NCBI GenBank assembly: GCA_034766995.1
Contig: CM068313.1
Location: 17,599,012 to 17,663,011 of the forward strand
Reading direction: 5' to 3'
Origin: Acanthacorydalis orientalis
Taxonomy: Eukaryota > Arthropoda > Insecta > Megaloptera > Corydalidae
Length of the DNA: 64,000 bases
The translations under genes were made by a program, and so were the position numbers. This document shows, in pieces, positions 14,701-26,400 of this stretch; the first letter of the stretch is position 1; every line of letters begins with the position of its first letter. The notes beneath the pieces were generated by a model. That model was not told where the DNA came from. It was given only the letters and a program-made list of their open reading frames with translations, and searched no databases.

Positions 14701-17700
14701 AGGTACCTTATATGAGTGAAAGGAGTTATTATAGGATATCTGAGGAATAAGGTTCAAAATTAAACAACTACAACTATAAGTTATCATTTAGACTTAAAAA
14801 ATGTGTTATTAGTATTTCCTACAAATCATCTTAATTCACATCAAATTTGAAAAAACTTTAAACGTGATTTCCCACAACTTTAGGTTTTTGCACTTACGTT
14901 ATTGTTCTTCTAGGGGTGCAATACATTGTATATATACACAATCGTTTATATTTTTGATAAAATTATTTTTCGTTAGAAATTAAATTATAATTACTTACAT
15001 TAATTGCATGAGTAAACATAGGTCGTGCTAAAAAGAATGCAACATCCATATGAATATGATAATCTTGTAACATACTCTGAATTGTAGGTAGTCTTTCAAC
15101 ATATTCATCAACAGACATTGTTGAACCAAGAAAAGTACCAAACTGAACAAGAGTATCTTGACACTGATCATACAATTTCCCAACAAGTTTCAGTGGGCTA
15201 TTATCTGTTTCTCGATATACAACACAATCTTTTTGTTGGGCAATTAGCAGGCATAACGTTACTGCAAGATTTTGTTCTGCCATTGCTTCCTTTAAACGTT
15301 GTGATGACTTTTTTGTATTGCGTATTTGACTGAATTGACCAGCCTTAAAAATTATTAAATTAATATTTCAGTTAGCTATTTGGGGTTTAAGGGTGCATCG
15401 ACAACTAAGGTCATTAACGTCTGATTAATATTTCAAAATTATATAAAAAAAAATTATCAAAATAAAAGTGTTTATACCTCTCCTTTGAGAATTTCTCCTC
15501 CAGCCATAGCTTCTACCTGCTCTGGTGTTAATTCTTCAGCAGCCTCAATACCTGCCATTTTTTGAACAATTTCCTTTAGAATTAAAAGATCTAAACTGTA
15601 ACAATACAAAAGTATTTATAATACTTAAAAAAAAAGAAAAAAATGACTATTAGGACTTACCTTTTCTGTGCTTTTAGTTGATTTGCAACAAATTGCAATA
15701 GTCCACTTAATTCTATATTATATTTTTTAAATATTGCACCACAAAATGATGCTAAACTTTGTAACCAAGATGAAATTGAAGTACTATCATCTTTAAATCT
15801 GTCTTTATGTACTTGTGCTAATGCTTCAATCAAACAATAACCCAAAACATCATACGATAAGCTTGTGAGATATTTTAATGAATCAACAACAGGATTAATT
15901 AAATTATCATAAATTTGAATTTGTAACAACACATAATCAAATAAGAAACCAGGTGATGAGTGAGTCAATTTTCCTATATGTCGACCAACAGGTTTTATTG
16001 TTTCTTTACTGACACGTTTCATTATATTTTTAATTTTTTTTTGAGCATCGCCCCGTTTTCTTAACAAATTTGGATATTGTTGATGTGTATCATTTTTCCA
16101 TCGACCATACAAACAATAACGGTACTGATATGGATATAATTTTAAAATATTCCAAATTTCTTCAGCAATGCAACAATTACAATCCATATATGAAAGTGAT
16201 GGTAATACAGCTGAATCTAAAATGCTCAATATATCATAATATAAATTATCTGCGGTAGAAGTAGGTTTTCGATGTTCGCAGTCAGCCAAAGCAGCTTTAG
16301 CAATTCGAATTATTTTGTACATTAATGTTGCATCATGATGAAGAGAAGGTCCCAATGTAACTAACATAGAAATAGCAACATCTCTCATTTCTAAGAATGT
16401 TTGCACAGGTTTTGGAGACAAATTATTGGCAAGCAATGGTACTACTCTTCCTGATATTTTTGGTGCTAAACGACAATTACTAAAACAAAAAAATAATTTA
16501 TCAAAATTAAATTAGAATAAGTTTTCTAATACTGAAAATAATCTACTCACAATCTATATATTGGTTCAAGAATACTATGTAACAGATTACATAAAGTTTT
16601 TGCAATCTCTGGTTGCTCCATTGCCATATGATCAGGAATTTTCTTTATTAATAGCTGAGCATTATTCCAATCACCAATTTCTAATAATGCTTGGCACAAA
16701 CCAAATTTCTGATTTAATGAATATTTATCTTGAACTATTTCTTTTTCTTCCATTGTTTCATCTTTTTCTTTAATTGATATGATTTGCAACTTACGAAAAT
16801 ATTCTTTAGCATCCTTCATTTCTTTATCCCAATCTTTTGCCATTGTTTTATCATCAGGTACAAGCTGAAAATAAACAACCACTCAAAATATTCGTAATTT
16901 TCCAATTAATAAAATTTAGTCCAATTTTTCAAATGAATTCTTTTTTTACCACATAAATCACATGGAATTTTTTCCAATCAAAAATATTTAATAATTATTA
17001 TCAATTATTTCTGAGTGTCACTTATGTGCATTTTCATTGTCATCAAAATATGCATCATCCTCAGAGTGCTAACATACAAAAAAATCTTTTTACAAAAAAA
17101 GATTACTCCCACATATCAGCCATAGGATCAAAATTGTTTTAAGACTTCAAGTTACCCCAGTACGTTTAAGATTAATGCACAAATATTAAAATTCACTCAT
17201 ATTACTTATTAATTAAAATACAAAAATTTAACAAAATCTATAAAAAAAAATTAAAAAATATACACTTTACCCAACAATATATATCATCTAATGCTATAAT
17301 TCCATGTTGAAGAAGAAGTGCTGTCAATTTATACAATGATTTAGGTGTAATATTATTTTCATCAAGTTCAGATTGATACTTAGAAAATTTAAAACCTAGA
17401 ACTTCACATATAGTCTTAGCATCACTCATATATGATTTTAATAACGGTATGAAAAAATCACAATGCTCAGGTCTGGTTTCAAATGATTCCAAAATTACAT
17501 CCAAAACTCTATTAGGATCTAAATTAAAACAACCTAAAAAAAAGTTAACTTTTACTAATATGATTGAAATTAACTAAAAAATATTTTTAACCAAATATAA
17601 ATTAACTAACAATAAAAAAGTATTATAATACACATACATAAAAAATCAAATAATTAACTATTCTACTAACCAATTAATGATTTTATAATTTCAAGAACTT

Positions 17701-19841
17701 TTTTAGATGTCTTGTTATCAATTCTTTCTTGATTCAACTCAACACTTAATTTCGCATATCCTTCACTCTCTTCTCGAAATAAATTAAACTTTCTTTGCTT
17801 GTAACTATAAATAAATAAATAAAATATATGATATCATTATTGTTTTTTGTTTGTCATCCTCAAAACTACATCAAATATTTATATGAAGCAGTAGTTACAA
17901 TAACATTTTTCTCTTGCACATATTACGTTATATGGTAAGATTTCTTTATCATCCATTTACTTGATGTGCTTATATACATTACATGAAGTTACCTTTTTTC
18001 GTTTGTATTTAGGTAAATATTAAAATTGTTACAGTATTAAAAAATTACAATTTCATTCAAATTAAATACTTTAAAACATTGATACTTAAAATAAATAGAT
18101 TGAAAAAATAAAAAAATCCTAATTTCTCACATCAAATTAAATTAATATTTAATACATTTTCTGCTAAATAGATATATACAACATATAACCGCACACAATA
18201 TTTCTAGTTTTATTTTACTATACTATTAATATTAAAAATATTTATGCATTCAATAAATCTATTAAATGCGAATAAAAATTTTATTCCTTAATACAATAAT
18301 TTTAATATTTACACAGGGAATACATTTAATATAATACAGACTACAAAACAACCAAAATTTATCTAGTGTAATTTTAAATTTACATGAAAAAAGAATTAAA
18401 TATTTTAAATTAAATAACAATAAATCATCTTAATTACATAACATTACTATTATAATAATAATTAAGTTTTAATAGTTTCAAGAAATGTAATAATACTCAC
18501 TATAACTTTGTTTTAACTCTAATAAATCTTGTATAAAAATGCTTATTTTTAAGTATTCCAACATCCTGAAGTGTATCTATCTCTAGTCGTTCTTTCACTA
18601 ACTTATCTGAAAAATACTAAATAAAACATTTATGTATATAAATATTAAACTTGTTTCAATGTTTCATTTCATCTATGGATATGAATATAGTTTGTACATA
18701 TATGCTCATAAACACAAATATAAATAGATGTTTGTTAATTTATGAATGATTCAATACTTTCATTTGTTAGCAAAAGTTAAACTATAAAAGGATCATTTGT
18801 CTCAAATGCAACATACAATTATAAAACTAATACTTAGATGTATATTAATTAATTAATGCACTTATATAAAATATATAAATGTATAGAATTATCCAAAATA
18901 ATTCAACCTAATAGTAAAATTTTTCTATATTTATTTGACAGTCAAGCTGTATTTCTGTATATAAAATTTTTTTAAGTTAATGAAAACATGAACTATGGTT
19001 AAATGAAAAAATAAATTAAAAAAAAAATATTTATAAGTGGAGAGACAAAAATTATATAAAACACGACATAGTCCATCATTTTGATTTACTCTATAAATGT
19101 GTAAACGAAATAAATAAATGTGTATGTGTATGTGTATATATATATATATATACATATACATATAAAATACTCACTTTTTCAGACTCTTTAACTATAAATG
19201 CAAAGTTATTCCTTTCATCATTTTGACTTTCATTAAAACTTTCAGCATCAATTGCACTTAAAATATCTAACAAAATTGCAGGAATATCACTGTGCAACAA
19301 CTGAAAAATATTACATTGTAATATACTAATCAAAATAACAAATTTAATATCATTATCATACTCTAAGTTCTGCAATCGTAGTAACAACCATTTCTTTCTT
19401 CAATGGGCCACGAATTCCATGACTTATAAGTTCGTAAATGTACCGACTTAAACATGACAATTTATCAGTTTTTGAAAAAACTGGACTTTTATCATCGTTT
19501 TTTATCATCTGCTTGCATATTTTAAAACTGAAAATAAAAATTAAAACCAAACTTTATTGTAAATTATAAAATATGCACAAAAGAAAACACTTTAATACAA
19601 AAATCTTATTCTTTTATATTATACAACATATATTGATAAAATATTTGGCATGCTAGATACAAAACAAATAATATTATTCCGCGATTACATTTTTGACATT
19701 CTTTTTCGTATCTAAATGCAATAATCATAACATCCATTATTCATGAAAAAAATAAATTTGCCCTACAAGTACTCACAATTCATTTTTGCCTGTTTTTTCC
19801 CAATTTTTCCAAATATCTACACTTATATTTTTCTCTGCCAT
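5257..19841 (-). CDS. THOC2: THO complex subunit 2
   Basis: Scaffold of the nuclear THO/TREX complex, which couples transcription to mRNA export. 21 exons, 1538 residues (human 1593): 19777-19841, 19362-19527, 19175-19300, 18501-18616, 17671-17804, 17271-17533, 16551-16864, 15661-16479, 15478-15595, 14999-15343, 14195-14479, 13759-14067, 12654-13245, 12451-12592, 12211-12388, 11948-12116, 11177-11214, 6166-6369, 6031-6091, 5884-5966, 5257-5346. Diagnostic stretches: [12 protein letters not shown] at the start, [77 protein letters not shown] and [15 protein letters not shown]. The final ~300 residues are a charged, Arg/Lys/Glu-rich tail ([32 protein letters not shown]), as in the family. Exon 4 starts at 18616; a nearer AG at 18606 breaks the frame. 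Intron 17 (6370-11176) is by far the largest. Confidence 0.96.
6738..6922. repeat. Compound (TA)n/(CA)n microsatellite
   Basis: Alternating TA runs and CA/TG runs at 6738-6782 and 6817-6922, inside THOC2 intron 17. Apparent reading frames of alternating Tyr-Ile and Cys-Val come from the repeat and are not genes. Confidence 0.9.
9858..9969. repeat. Long (TA)n microsatellite
   Basis: Roughly 110 bp of almost pure TA with a few TGTA interruptions, in THOC2 intron 17. It is preceded by a TACA/CACA run at 9470-9550. Confidence 0.95.
11672..11726. repeat. (TA)n microsatellite
   Basis: About 55 bp of uninterrupted TA in the 11215-11947 intron of THOC2. Confidence 0.95.
14530..14921. mobile_element. 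MITE-like element with imperfect terminal inverted repeats
   Basis: The left end begins TTGTACCTCCGGAAGAACAA; the reverse complement of the right end begins TTGCACCCCTAGAAGAACAA. Similarity continues for about 40 bp on each side, through the shared GCAAAAAC block. The dinucleotide TA flanks both ends (14528-14529 and 14922-14923), matching the TA target duplication of Tc1/mariner-type elements. The interior of about 300 bp has no useful reading frame. It sits in the THOC2 intron between exons 14999-15343 and 14195-14479 and leaves both splice sites intact. Likely a non-autonomous DNA transposon; superfamily is inferred from the TA flanks only. Confidence 0.7.
15373..15428. repeat. Short dispersed repeat, copy B (THOC2 intron)
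   Basis: Contains GACAACTAAGGTCATTAACG, aligned in the same orientation with copy A at 2545-2600. It lies just 5' (in + coordinates) of the exon ending at 15478. Confidence 0.5.
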
Positions 19842-20477
19842 TTTATTCTCAACCACTCATTGCCACCAAACCAACGCAACGCAGAATCCTACATAACCTT
19901 AGTAGCGTCTATTAAAATACAGTTATGTATTAATGCACAATTAATATTCCAAAACTATAGTAACGAATATGACAGATTTCAAAATCAAAATGAATTATAC
20001 TAATAAAATACAAGAAAAATCTTAAACGCACTCTTCGAAAAGAAATGAAAACAGAAGGTAGTTTTTTATGTATATGTATGTGTGTGTTGTGTATGCATAT
20101 GTGTTAATATATATATATATATAACTATATAGGTATAAAACATGAATTAAAAATTAACATTTCTTAGAATTTAAATAATTTTCTGTTCTCTTTATTTTAA
20201 ATCAGTGTTAGATAAAAGAATTACTCCTTCAAAATAATTAGTAAAAATCTAAACCAAAAATAAGGATTAATTTAAATTTTTGATTCATTTTGAACATCGG
20301 CGATTAAAATGAAAATAAACGACAAATAATACCAGAAAGTAACTGAGTTGTTTCCTTACAAAAATACAGACGAAATTATAATACAATAAATTCTCATTTA
20401 AATATAAAAATAGCAGAAATTTATATATATATATATATAATCCGTTTGCTGAGTGATGAGTAGGTGAATATGTAGTC

Positions 20478-20487
20478 TTTATCTATG
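20478..20487. promoter_or_regulatory. CATAGATAAA motif (inverted)
   Basis: TTTATCTATG, read as TCATAGATAAAGAC on the - strand, about 640 bp 5' of the THOC2 start. The related sequence ACAGATAAAGAC follows near 20535. Confidence 0.45.
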
Positions 20488-20566
20488 ATGTAGAGCAAAC
20501 AAAGAATCAAGAAAAAAGATGTCGAGTTTAGATAACAGATAAAGACTGCATCTGCAGAGTATTTAT

Positions 20567-20588
20567 CACTGTCTTATATAAGACCGTG
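20567..20588. promoter_or_regulatory. 22-bp near-perfect palindrome with TATATAAG core
   Basis: CACTGTCTTAT / ATAAGACCGTG are reverse complements with one mismatch, and the centre CTTATATAAG reads as a TATA box on both strands. It lies in the G+C-richer part of the THOC2/RPIA region. Could be a symmetric protein-binding site or a core promoter; not demonstrated. Confidence 0.35.
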
Positions 20589-21201
20589 ATATTTATGCAA
20601 TTTGGAATTTTCCGGATTACAAATTTCAAACCACCTCCAACCCACTCCCTTAAAACATACTCTACTTTCAAAGACCCCGAACCAAACCTTCCATTTCCAT
20701 TCAACACACAGCGTTGCGATGTTGAAACAAAAAGCTCATAACAATAAAATTATTTTTGATTTTCATTTTTGATTATCCATAGTCTTCACTTATCTATGAT
20801 CTTTACCATAGATATCTTCATTATGTCGAGTGATATTACTACCTTGTCGCATACAATAAAGGCAAGGAGGATATAAGGGGACCAAACGAACTCCAATGTT
20901 TGGGGGCAGCGAAAAGTCATTGTGGAGTTTCAGTCGGTAACTTCTGTGCGGAACGCACTACGCATAGAAAAACCGTGACCGAGGTATTCTAACGTGAAAG
21001 CCCTCTTTGTCTTGTTTACGTTCATTTTATTAGTACAAGTTGTACTTAGCAGATATTATGGTATCGAGAATTAATGTATCAGTCTTTGCGCAGAAATTCC
21101 TTCATTCTTCTAGTAGAGCCACCATTCGATAATCAAGTTTCATAAATTCATTACACTAGGCAATCGACAGAGTTCGATCTCCTTCTTATAGCCACCTTGA
21201 A

Positions 21202-21243
21202 TACAGGTACGGTCATAGATAAAGTATCTGTACAGGTACGGTC
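21202..21243. promoter_or_regulatory. Direct repeat flanking a CATAGATAAAG motif
   Basis: The 13-mer TACAGGTACGGTC occurs at 21202-21214 and again at 21231-21243. Between and overlapping them lies CATAGATAAAGTATCTG (21214-21230), a 17-mer found again at 27830-27846. Confidence 0.5.
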
Positions 21244-21740
21244 TTGCATGCAGATCTGGAAACGACAATCTGAAAATGGTATCGCTTGTTGGTCGAACTT
21301 TTTAATAATAATCTCCTCCAACACGCGACGCTACCCGTAAAGGAATACACTGCCTTCTTTATCTTTCACTGTATAGCGCGAATTTTAAATACATATTAAC
21401 AAAAAATTATTAAATATGTATAAGTGCACGACATATATCATTTTTTAATATTCTATGACATTTTATTATTTTTTAATACTCAACTTCCATGAAAATTCGA
21501 TTATTAGAAAATTATCGATTATTATTAGAATTACGCAATTTTTACTTGAACAGTGACAGGTTGGTTAGATAGAAGTGTCCCTCTTCGGATTAAGTTGTGT
21601 AGTGGTGGAAATCGTAATAAAAAATCAACCAATGAGCGATACCGTTTTCGTCATTGAAATTACTATTCCTTGCCAGACCTGTATATAGATTGTGAATAAA
21701 GGTTACGATCAACCCGAGAGTGTGAGCAGAACAGAAGAAC

Positions 21741-21845
21741 CATAGATAAAAGAAATGCTATCTATATCATAGATAAACACCTGTATATACGATCTCTGAA
21801 GATATATCATCTATACATACATTTATGGCATTTATTTTATCTATG
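21741..21845. promoter_or_regulatory. Cluster of three CATAGATAAA motifs 5' of RPIA
   Basis: Exact copies at 21741-21750, 21768-21777 and (inverted) 21836-21845, ending 150 bp before the RPIA start codon. Confidence 0.5.
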
Positions 21846-21994
21846 GCATTTATCAAGGTACTTTCATTCCATGGGATATGTAATCGAGGTTATTAAGTAA
21901 AATAACTTTTATTATCATAATTAGTTTTTCATTGTTTTTATATACTGGTGTTATTAAATAACAGTTTATATAACCCGGTTTATTTGATTTTCAT

Positions 21995-22774
21995 ATGTTG
22001 TTTAAGACTAATGTAAATAAATTGAAATCAAATATTATTGAAATAATTAAAAAACGTGAAATTATTATGGATAATTTTGAAACTGCAAAAAAAATTGCTG
22101 CTTATAAAGCAGTTGACGAATATGTAAAAAATAATGATATAGTAGGGATAGGAAGTGGTTCCACAATAGTATTTGCTGTTGAAAGAATATCAGAGAAAGT
22201 TAGTAAACAAAATTTGAATGTAATATGTGTACCAACCTCATTTCAAGCAAGACAACTTATTTTGAAACACAATCTCATGTTAGGAGATCTAGAAAAGTAT
22301 CCATATTTAAATTGTGCAATAGATGGTGCCGATGAAGTTGATTCTAACTTAAATATAATTAAAGGTGGCGGAGGATGTCTTTTACAAGAAAAAATTATTG
22401 CATCTTGTGCGAAAGAATTTATAATTATTGCAGATTACACAAAAATTTCAGAAAAATTAGGTCAAGGATACAAAAAAGGTATTCCGATTGAAGTAATTCC
22501 ATTAGCATATGTTCCAATAAAAAACAAAATTGAAAAACTGTTCGGAGGAGAATTAAGTTTACGACCAGGACTCTCAAAAGCAGGACCGTGTGTAACAGAC
22601 AATGGGAATTTTATCCTTGACTGGAAAGATTTTGACCAGAATTTAAAGTGGGAAATAGTTAATAATCAAATTAAAATGATCCCAGGGGTTGTTGAAACAG
22701 GATTATTTATAAATATGGCAAAGAAAGTTTTTTTTGGAATGGCTGATGGCAGAATTAAAGAACAGAGCAATTAA
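21995..22774 (+). CDS. RPIA: Ribose-5-phosphate isomerase A, single exon
   Basis: Interconverts ribose-5-phosphate and ribulose-5-phosphate in the non-oxidative pentose phosphate pathway, in the cytosol. 259 residues from the first ATG. Family members usually begin near the second ATG at 22067 ([16 protein letters not shown]), so the first 24 residues may be an extension or 5' UTR. Motifs in order: [12 protein letters not shown] (phosphate loop), [23 protein letters not shown] with the catalytic Asp, [13 protein letters not shown] with the active-site Lys and Glu, [16 protein letters not shown], and [14 protein letters not shown]. No intron interrupts the coding part, unlike most neighbours. 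It resembles animal RPIA throughout. Confidence 0.96.
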   Translation: MLFKTNVNKLKSNIIEIIKKREIIMDNFETAKKIAAYKAVDEYVKNNDIVGIGSGSTIVFAVERISEKVSKQNLNVICVPTSFQARQLILKHNLMLGDLEKYPYLNCAIDGADEVDSNLNIIKGGGGCLLQEKIIASCAKEFIIIADYTKISEKLGQGYKKGIPIEVIPLAYVPIKNKIEKLFGGELSLRPGLSKAGPCVTDNGNFILDWKDFDQNLKWEIVNNQIKMIPGVVETGLFINMAKKVFFGMADGRIKEQSN

Positions 22775-22855
22775 ATATATTTTCTGTATTTTAATATAAA
22801 ATAATTTTATATTTTTTAATTCATTTATACAGTTAGTACTTAAAATATGTTTTGT

Positions 22856-22888
22856 AATAAACTATTAATTGTAAAATTCATCAATAAA
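22856..22888 (+). terminator. RPIA poly(A) signals
   Basis: AATAAA at 22856-22861 and 22883-22888, 80-115 bp past the RPIA stop. Confidence 0.65.
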
Positions 22889-23679
22889 AGTAAATATATA
22901 ATTTCAATGTTATTTTTCTTATTTCCATTTGTGTATAAAATATCATAGATATATTTGATTAAAAGAAAAAATACAACTTCAATGTATAAATTTGATTACT
23001 ATATATATATATATATGTATACAGTCACACATACAGGAATGGGGATCTATATGGAAACTAATGAAGCTTAAGCATCAGGGCTCTAATTTGTAAGGGACCC
23101 CACAATGAATCAAAATTTAAAAAATGCATTGTACAAATAAAATATGTCTGAAGCAAATATTGAAAATCATGACTGTTAAATTACCATTGTTATGTATTTT
23201 GTCATTATAAATTCGGATGTATTTGTAGCGATTGTAGTAGTCACTTAGTTTTATGCATTTTCTTGAGAAACAAAAAAATGTAGAAAAATGTTTCAACAAT
23301 AACCAATAAAATTTCATAAAACGGGTATTTTTCTATTAATAGTGTTAGTTACATAATAGTTGATTTATTTTTTTTCTTTGTTGTACATATACATATATAC
23401 AATATATGTGATTCTATAACAAATATTTGACTATTGTTCTGACACTGTGAGCTAACATTATTCTAACATTGTGAGTTAATATTATACATATTTAAAAAAA
23501 TAAAATAAACCATTTGCAGCACATGATTTTTGTATCACCTCTTTCTTTCATTAATTTCATATTTTTTACTATGTGCAGAAAAAAATACACACACATATAT
23601 ACATATTCAATCTGACAAGCTCAAAAATGATAAAGCTTCACAGCCTGCTGATGTACAGATCTGTCCATGTATACATACA

Positions 23680-24045
23680 TTAGGTGTACAAATTAATACG
23701 ATGCCTTTATATGAATAATTAATATTTATGGGCAAATTGAATACTTTTCAAACCTCAAAATATCCTCCATTATTTTGTATAACTACTCCGTCACGTAACT
23801 GAAATCATTGTTTAAAAAAGGATGGCGATAAAAACACCTTCCCCAAAGCTGAAGAAATCATTCCAACGGCTTCATCAGTATTTTTTTTAATTTAAATGCA
23901 AAAAGTATACAATGCCTAATATGCTAGTTTTCTGACGCCATCATGTTCACTACTGTTTTGTGTGGTTATGCCAACTGCTTGAGCAAGATATATAGTGTTT
24001 TTAAATATTAATGTTGCCACTACGGCACAATCCTGAAACTACGAG
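23680..24045 (-). mobile_element. Decayed mariner-type transposon end, copy 1
   Basis: The outer end TTAGGTGTACAAATTAATAC (23680-) looks like a mariner terminal inverted repeat. Reading inwards on the - strand, a broken frame ends with PSFFKQ, a stop, then FQLRDGVVIQNNGGYFE, which resembles mariner transposase C-termini. The whole segment aligns with 41320-41748 in opposite orientation; for instance ATTAGGCATTGYATACTT is shared exactly apart from Y. Several in-frame stops show it is inactive. The 5' part of the element is missing or unrecognisable beyond about 24060. Family assignment is from memory and moderate. Confidence 0.6.
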
Positions 24046-24118
24046 AAAATATTTTAATTTAAAACAGAGTTTGATTGATTCCGTTTAAAGACACAGAATT
24101 AATTTTTACACTTAATAT

Positions 24119-24147
24119 AATATATATATATATACATATATATTTAC

Positions 24148-24201
<54 letters not shown>
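24119..24201. repeat. (TA)n microsatellite
   Basis: About 80 bp of TA with TACA interruptions, 200 bp 5' of the V-ATPase D start codon. Confidence 0.95.
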
Positions 24202-24204
<3 letters not shown>

Positions 24205-24400
24205 CAATCATATACACACATATGTATAACCAGTTAACACAGCAGCATATGTTCTTATACCCAATAGATAAAATATGCTACTACAACAAAAATAAGGAAT
24301 TTGGTTTTGTAGAGTTGGCAGAAAAGTTTTGATCATGGGTTTGATGAAGTCAGCTGACTTAATCTTCTGTCAGGTATTTGTGCAGTGATTTTTAATAAAA

Positions 24401-24690
24401 ATGTCTGGTAAAGATAGGCTTCCAATTTTTCCTTCCAGAGGGTAATTAGAATTAGTATTAATCATTATTATTATATATTAGATTATAATTTACATTATTT
24501 TGTATTTATTATGTATAGGGCTCAAATGTTAATGAAGGGGCGTCTAAAGGGAGCACAAAAAGGTCATAGTTTGTTAAAAAAGAAGGCTGATGCTTTACAA
24601 ATGCGATTTCGTATGATACTAAGTAAAATAATAGAGGTATTTTTTGTTAAACCTTTATTTAAATATTTTATCACAAAATATATATGTATG

Positions 24691-24727
<37 letters not shown>

Positions 24728-24728
24728 G

Positions 24729-24783
<55 letters not shown>

Positions 24784-25445
24784 ATTGGAATTAATAATGT
24801 TCGTAGACTAAAACATTGATGGGTGAAGTTATGAAAGAAGCTGCATTTTCTTTAGCTGAAGCTAAATTTGCTACTGGTGATTTTAATCAAGTAGTATTGC
24901 AAAATGTCACAAAAGCTCAGATAAAAATTCGAACAAAAAAAGATAATGTTGCTGGTGTAACATTGCCTGTTTTTGAAAGTTACCAAGATGGTACAGATAC
25001 TTATGAACTAGCAGGATTGGCTCGAGGAGGGCAACAATTAACCAAATTAAAAAAAAATTATCAAAGTGCTGTAAAATTGCTTGTAGAATTGGCTTCATTA
25101 CAAACATCTTTTGTTACATTAGATGAAGTAATAAAAATTACAAACAGGAGAGTCAACGCCATCGAGCACGGTTAGTTATAATATATTTATAATATTAAAT
25201 GTTTCTAATTAGTCATTTGTATTTTAGTCATAATACCACGCATTGAACGGACATTAGCGTACATAATTTCAGAATTAGATGAACTTGAACGTGAAGAGTT
25301 CTATCGACTAAAAAAGATACAAGATAAGAAACGTATTGCTCGTGCTAAAGCAGATGCTTTAAAAGCTGAAATGATAGCACAAGGTGCAGATGTTTCAAAT
25401 GTCGCTAATTTGTTAGATGAAGGTGACGAAGATTTGCTTTTTTAA
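24401..25445 (+). CDS. ATP6V1D: V-type proton ATPase subunit D
   Basis: Central-stalk (rotor) subunit of the V1 sector, which links ATP hydrolysis to proton pumping in endomembranes. Four exons: 24401-24441, 24519-24636, 24807-25170, 25228-25445. They give 246 residues, almost exactly the usual length (human 247). It starts [20 protein letters not shown] and continues with [20 protein letters not shown], then [35 protein letters not shown] and [15 protein letters not shown], and ends [11 protein letters not shown]. The family is two long antiparallel helices, which fits this charged, helical sequence. Intron 2 carries a 100-bp TA tract. Confidence 0.97.
24678..24782. repeat. (TA)n/(TATG)n microsatellite inside ATP6V1D intron 2
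   Basis: Near-pure TA with TATG interruptions, ending 24 bp before the acceptor AG at 24805-24806. Confidence 0.95.
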
Positions 25446-26400
25446 AGTTGATTTTCATTCATTCCTAGAATTGCAACGGAAATAAATTCTGTAATTGTAA
25501 TAAATAAAATCAGTTACTGTTGTTTATGAATAAAATTTATTTAAAGTTTAAATAGTTGAAAAGTGAATTGTATTTAAACATAAATTTAGTATGTATGCAT
25601 GTCAAAAATAACACATGCAAATCTATAAAGTAGTTTTAATGTATCATGTATATTACCACGATGAAGCAATCATATACTTATTTTTTGTTGCAATATTTTT
25701 TTCTCATATGTATATTACATTGTACTGGTTCATGGATATTTTGTCAGTTTATTATAATTATGTCTGTAATTAGAAAGGCATTAAACTGTACTATTGTAAA
25801 ATGAATAAAAATTTAGAAAAACATTTTTTATTTGGATGTTCTTCCTGCATTGTGAAAAAAATGAATTTTAAATTGTATTACTACAAAAATAAAAAAATTA
25901 TTAATTTTAAATACTTAGTTCATTTGCATTATATTTTCACTTCTTTTTTAGTGCTGTGCTTTAGTTTGTACATACAGCAGAGTTCTTGACTTGTTTGTTC
26001 TCCAAATGTCAATACATCATTTGCTATAATGTACAGTAAATTTAAAATTGGTTTCAGTAGTTTTTTTTAGGGATTTTGGAATTATTTAACCTCATTTCAG
26101 TATTTAAATTGAAGAAACTTCACCGGTCTTATTGATGCATCTTCAGTCAATTTTTTCTTTAAAAAAATCCATATATAACTTTATTGATGAATAATGAAAT
26201 TCATAATGAAAAACTGATGTAGCCATTGATGTTATAACAATTATCTAAAACATTAAAAAAAAGTTGTAAGCTACAATGATTTATTTTCACAGCATATGTC
26301 TTGTGAAAGTTGAGTTATACTTATGTACAATTTAAGACACACCTTTACAAATAGTGTTAACATTTTTATATACATGCTTTTAAAAAAAATCCCTTATTTT
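25446..26400. other. Gap between convergent ATP6V1D and NUDT9
   Basis: 955 bp of A+T-rich DNA that should contain both 3' UTRs. The longest open frame (25801-25989, + strand) has no family likeness and a Lys/Phe/Tyr composition expected from random A+T-rich DNA. No other feature was seen. Confidence 0.6.
25481..25508 (+). terminator. ATP6V1D poly(A) signals
   Basis: AATAAA at 25481-25486, 25499-25504 and 25503-25508, 36-60 bp after the stop. Confidence 0.7.

Larger units (their letters stand above)
19842..21994. promoter_or_regulatory. Bidirectional region between THOC2 (-) and RPIA (+)
   Basis: 2.15 kb with no convincing coding exon. The segment 20560-21330 is clearly richer in G+C than the rest of the intergenic DNA and probably holds transcription start regions. 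It contains GGATATAAGGGG near 20870 and an arthropod-type initiator TCAGT at 20930-20934, so a non-coding first exon for RPIA is possible. Five exact CATAGATAAA motifs lie at 20478, 21214, 21741, 21768 and 21836, with degenerate copies near 20531 and 20791. A short TA run occurs at 20109-20121. Confidence 0.55.
22775..24400. other. RPIA 3' flank and V-ATPase D promoter
   Basis: No gene is supported here. It holds the RPIA 3' UTR, a short G+C-richer patch at 23035-23105, the mariner relic at 23680-24045, an 80-bp TA run, and the V-ATPase D promoter. Near the latter is the perfect palindrome GTCAGCTGAC (24349-24358) and a one-mismatch copy of the CATAGATAAA motif (AATAGATAAA at 24263). Confidence 0.6.

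Noticed and set aside
18606..18616. THOC2 exon 4 starting at the later AG (18606)
   Set aside because: The frame would stop at the third codon; the upstream AG gives a continuous frame.
21995..22774. Bacterial transfer of the isomerase gene
   Set aside because: The protein follows animal RPIA along its length, composition matches the neighbours, and eukaryotic poly(A) signals follow.
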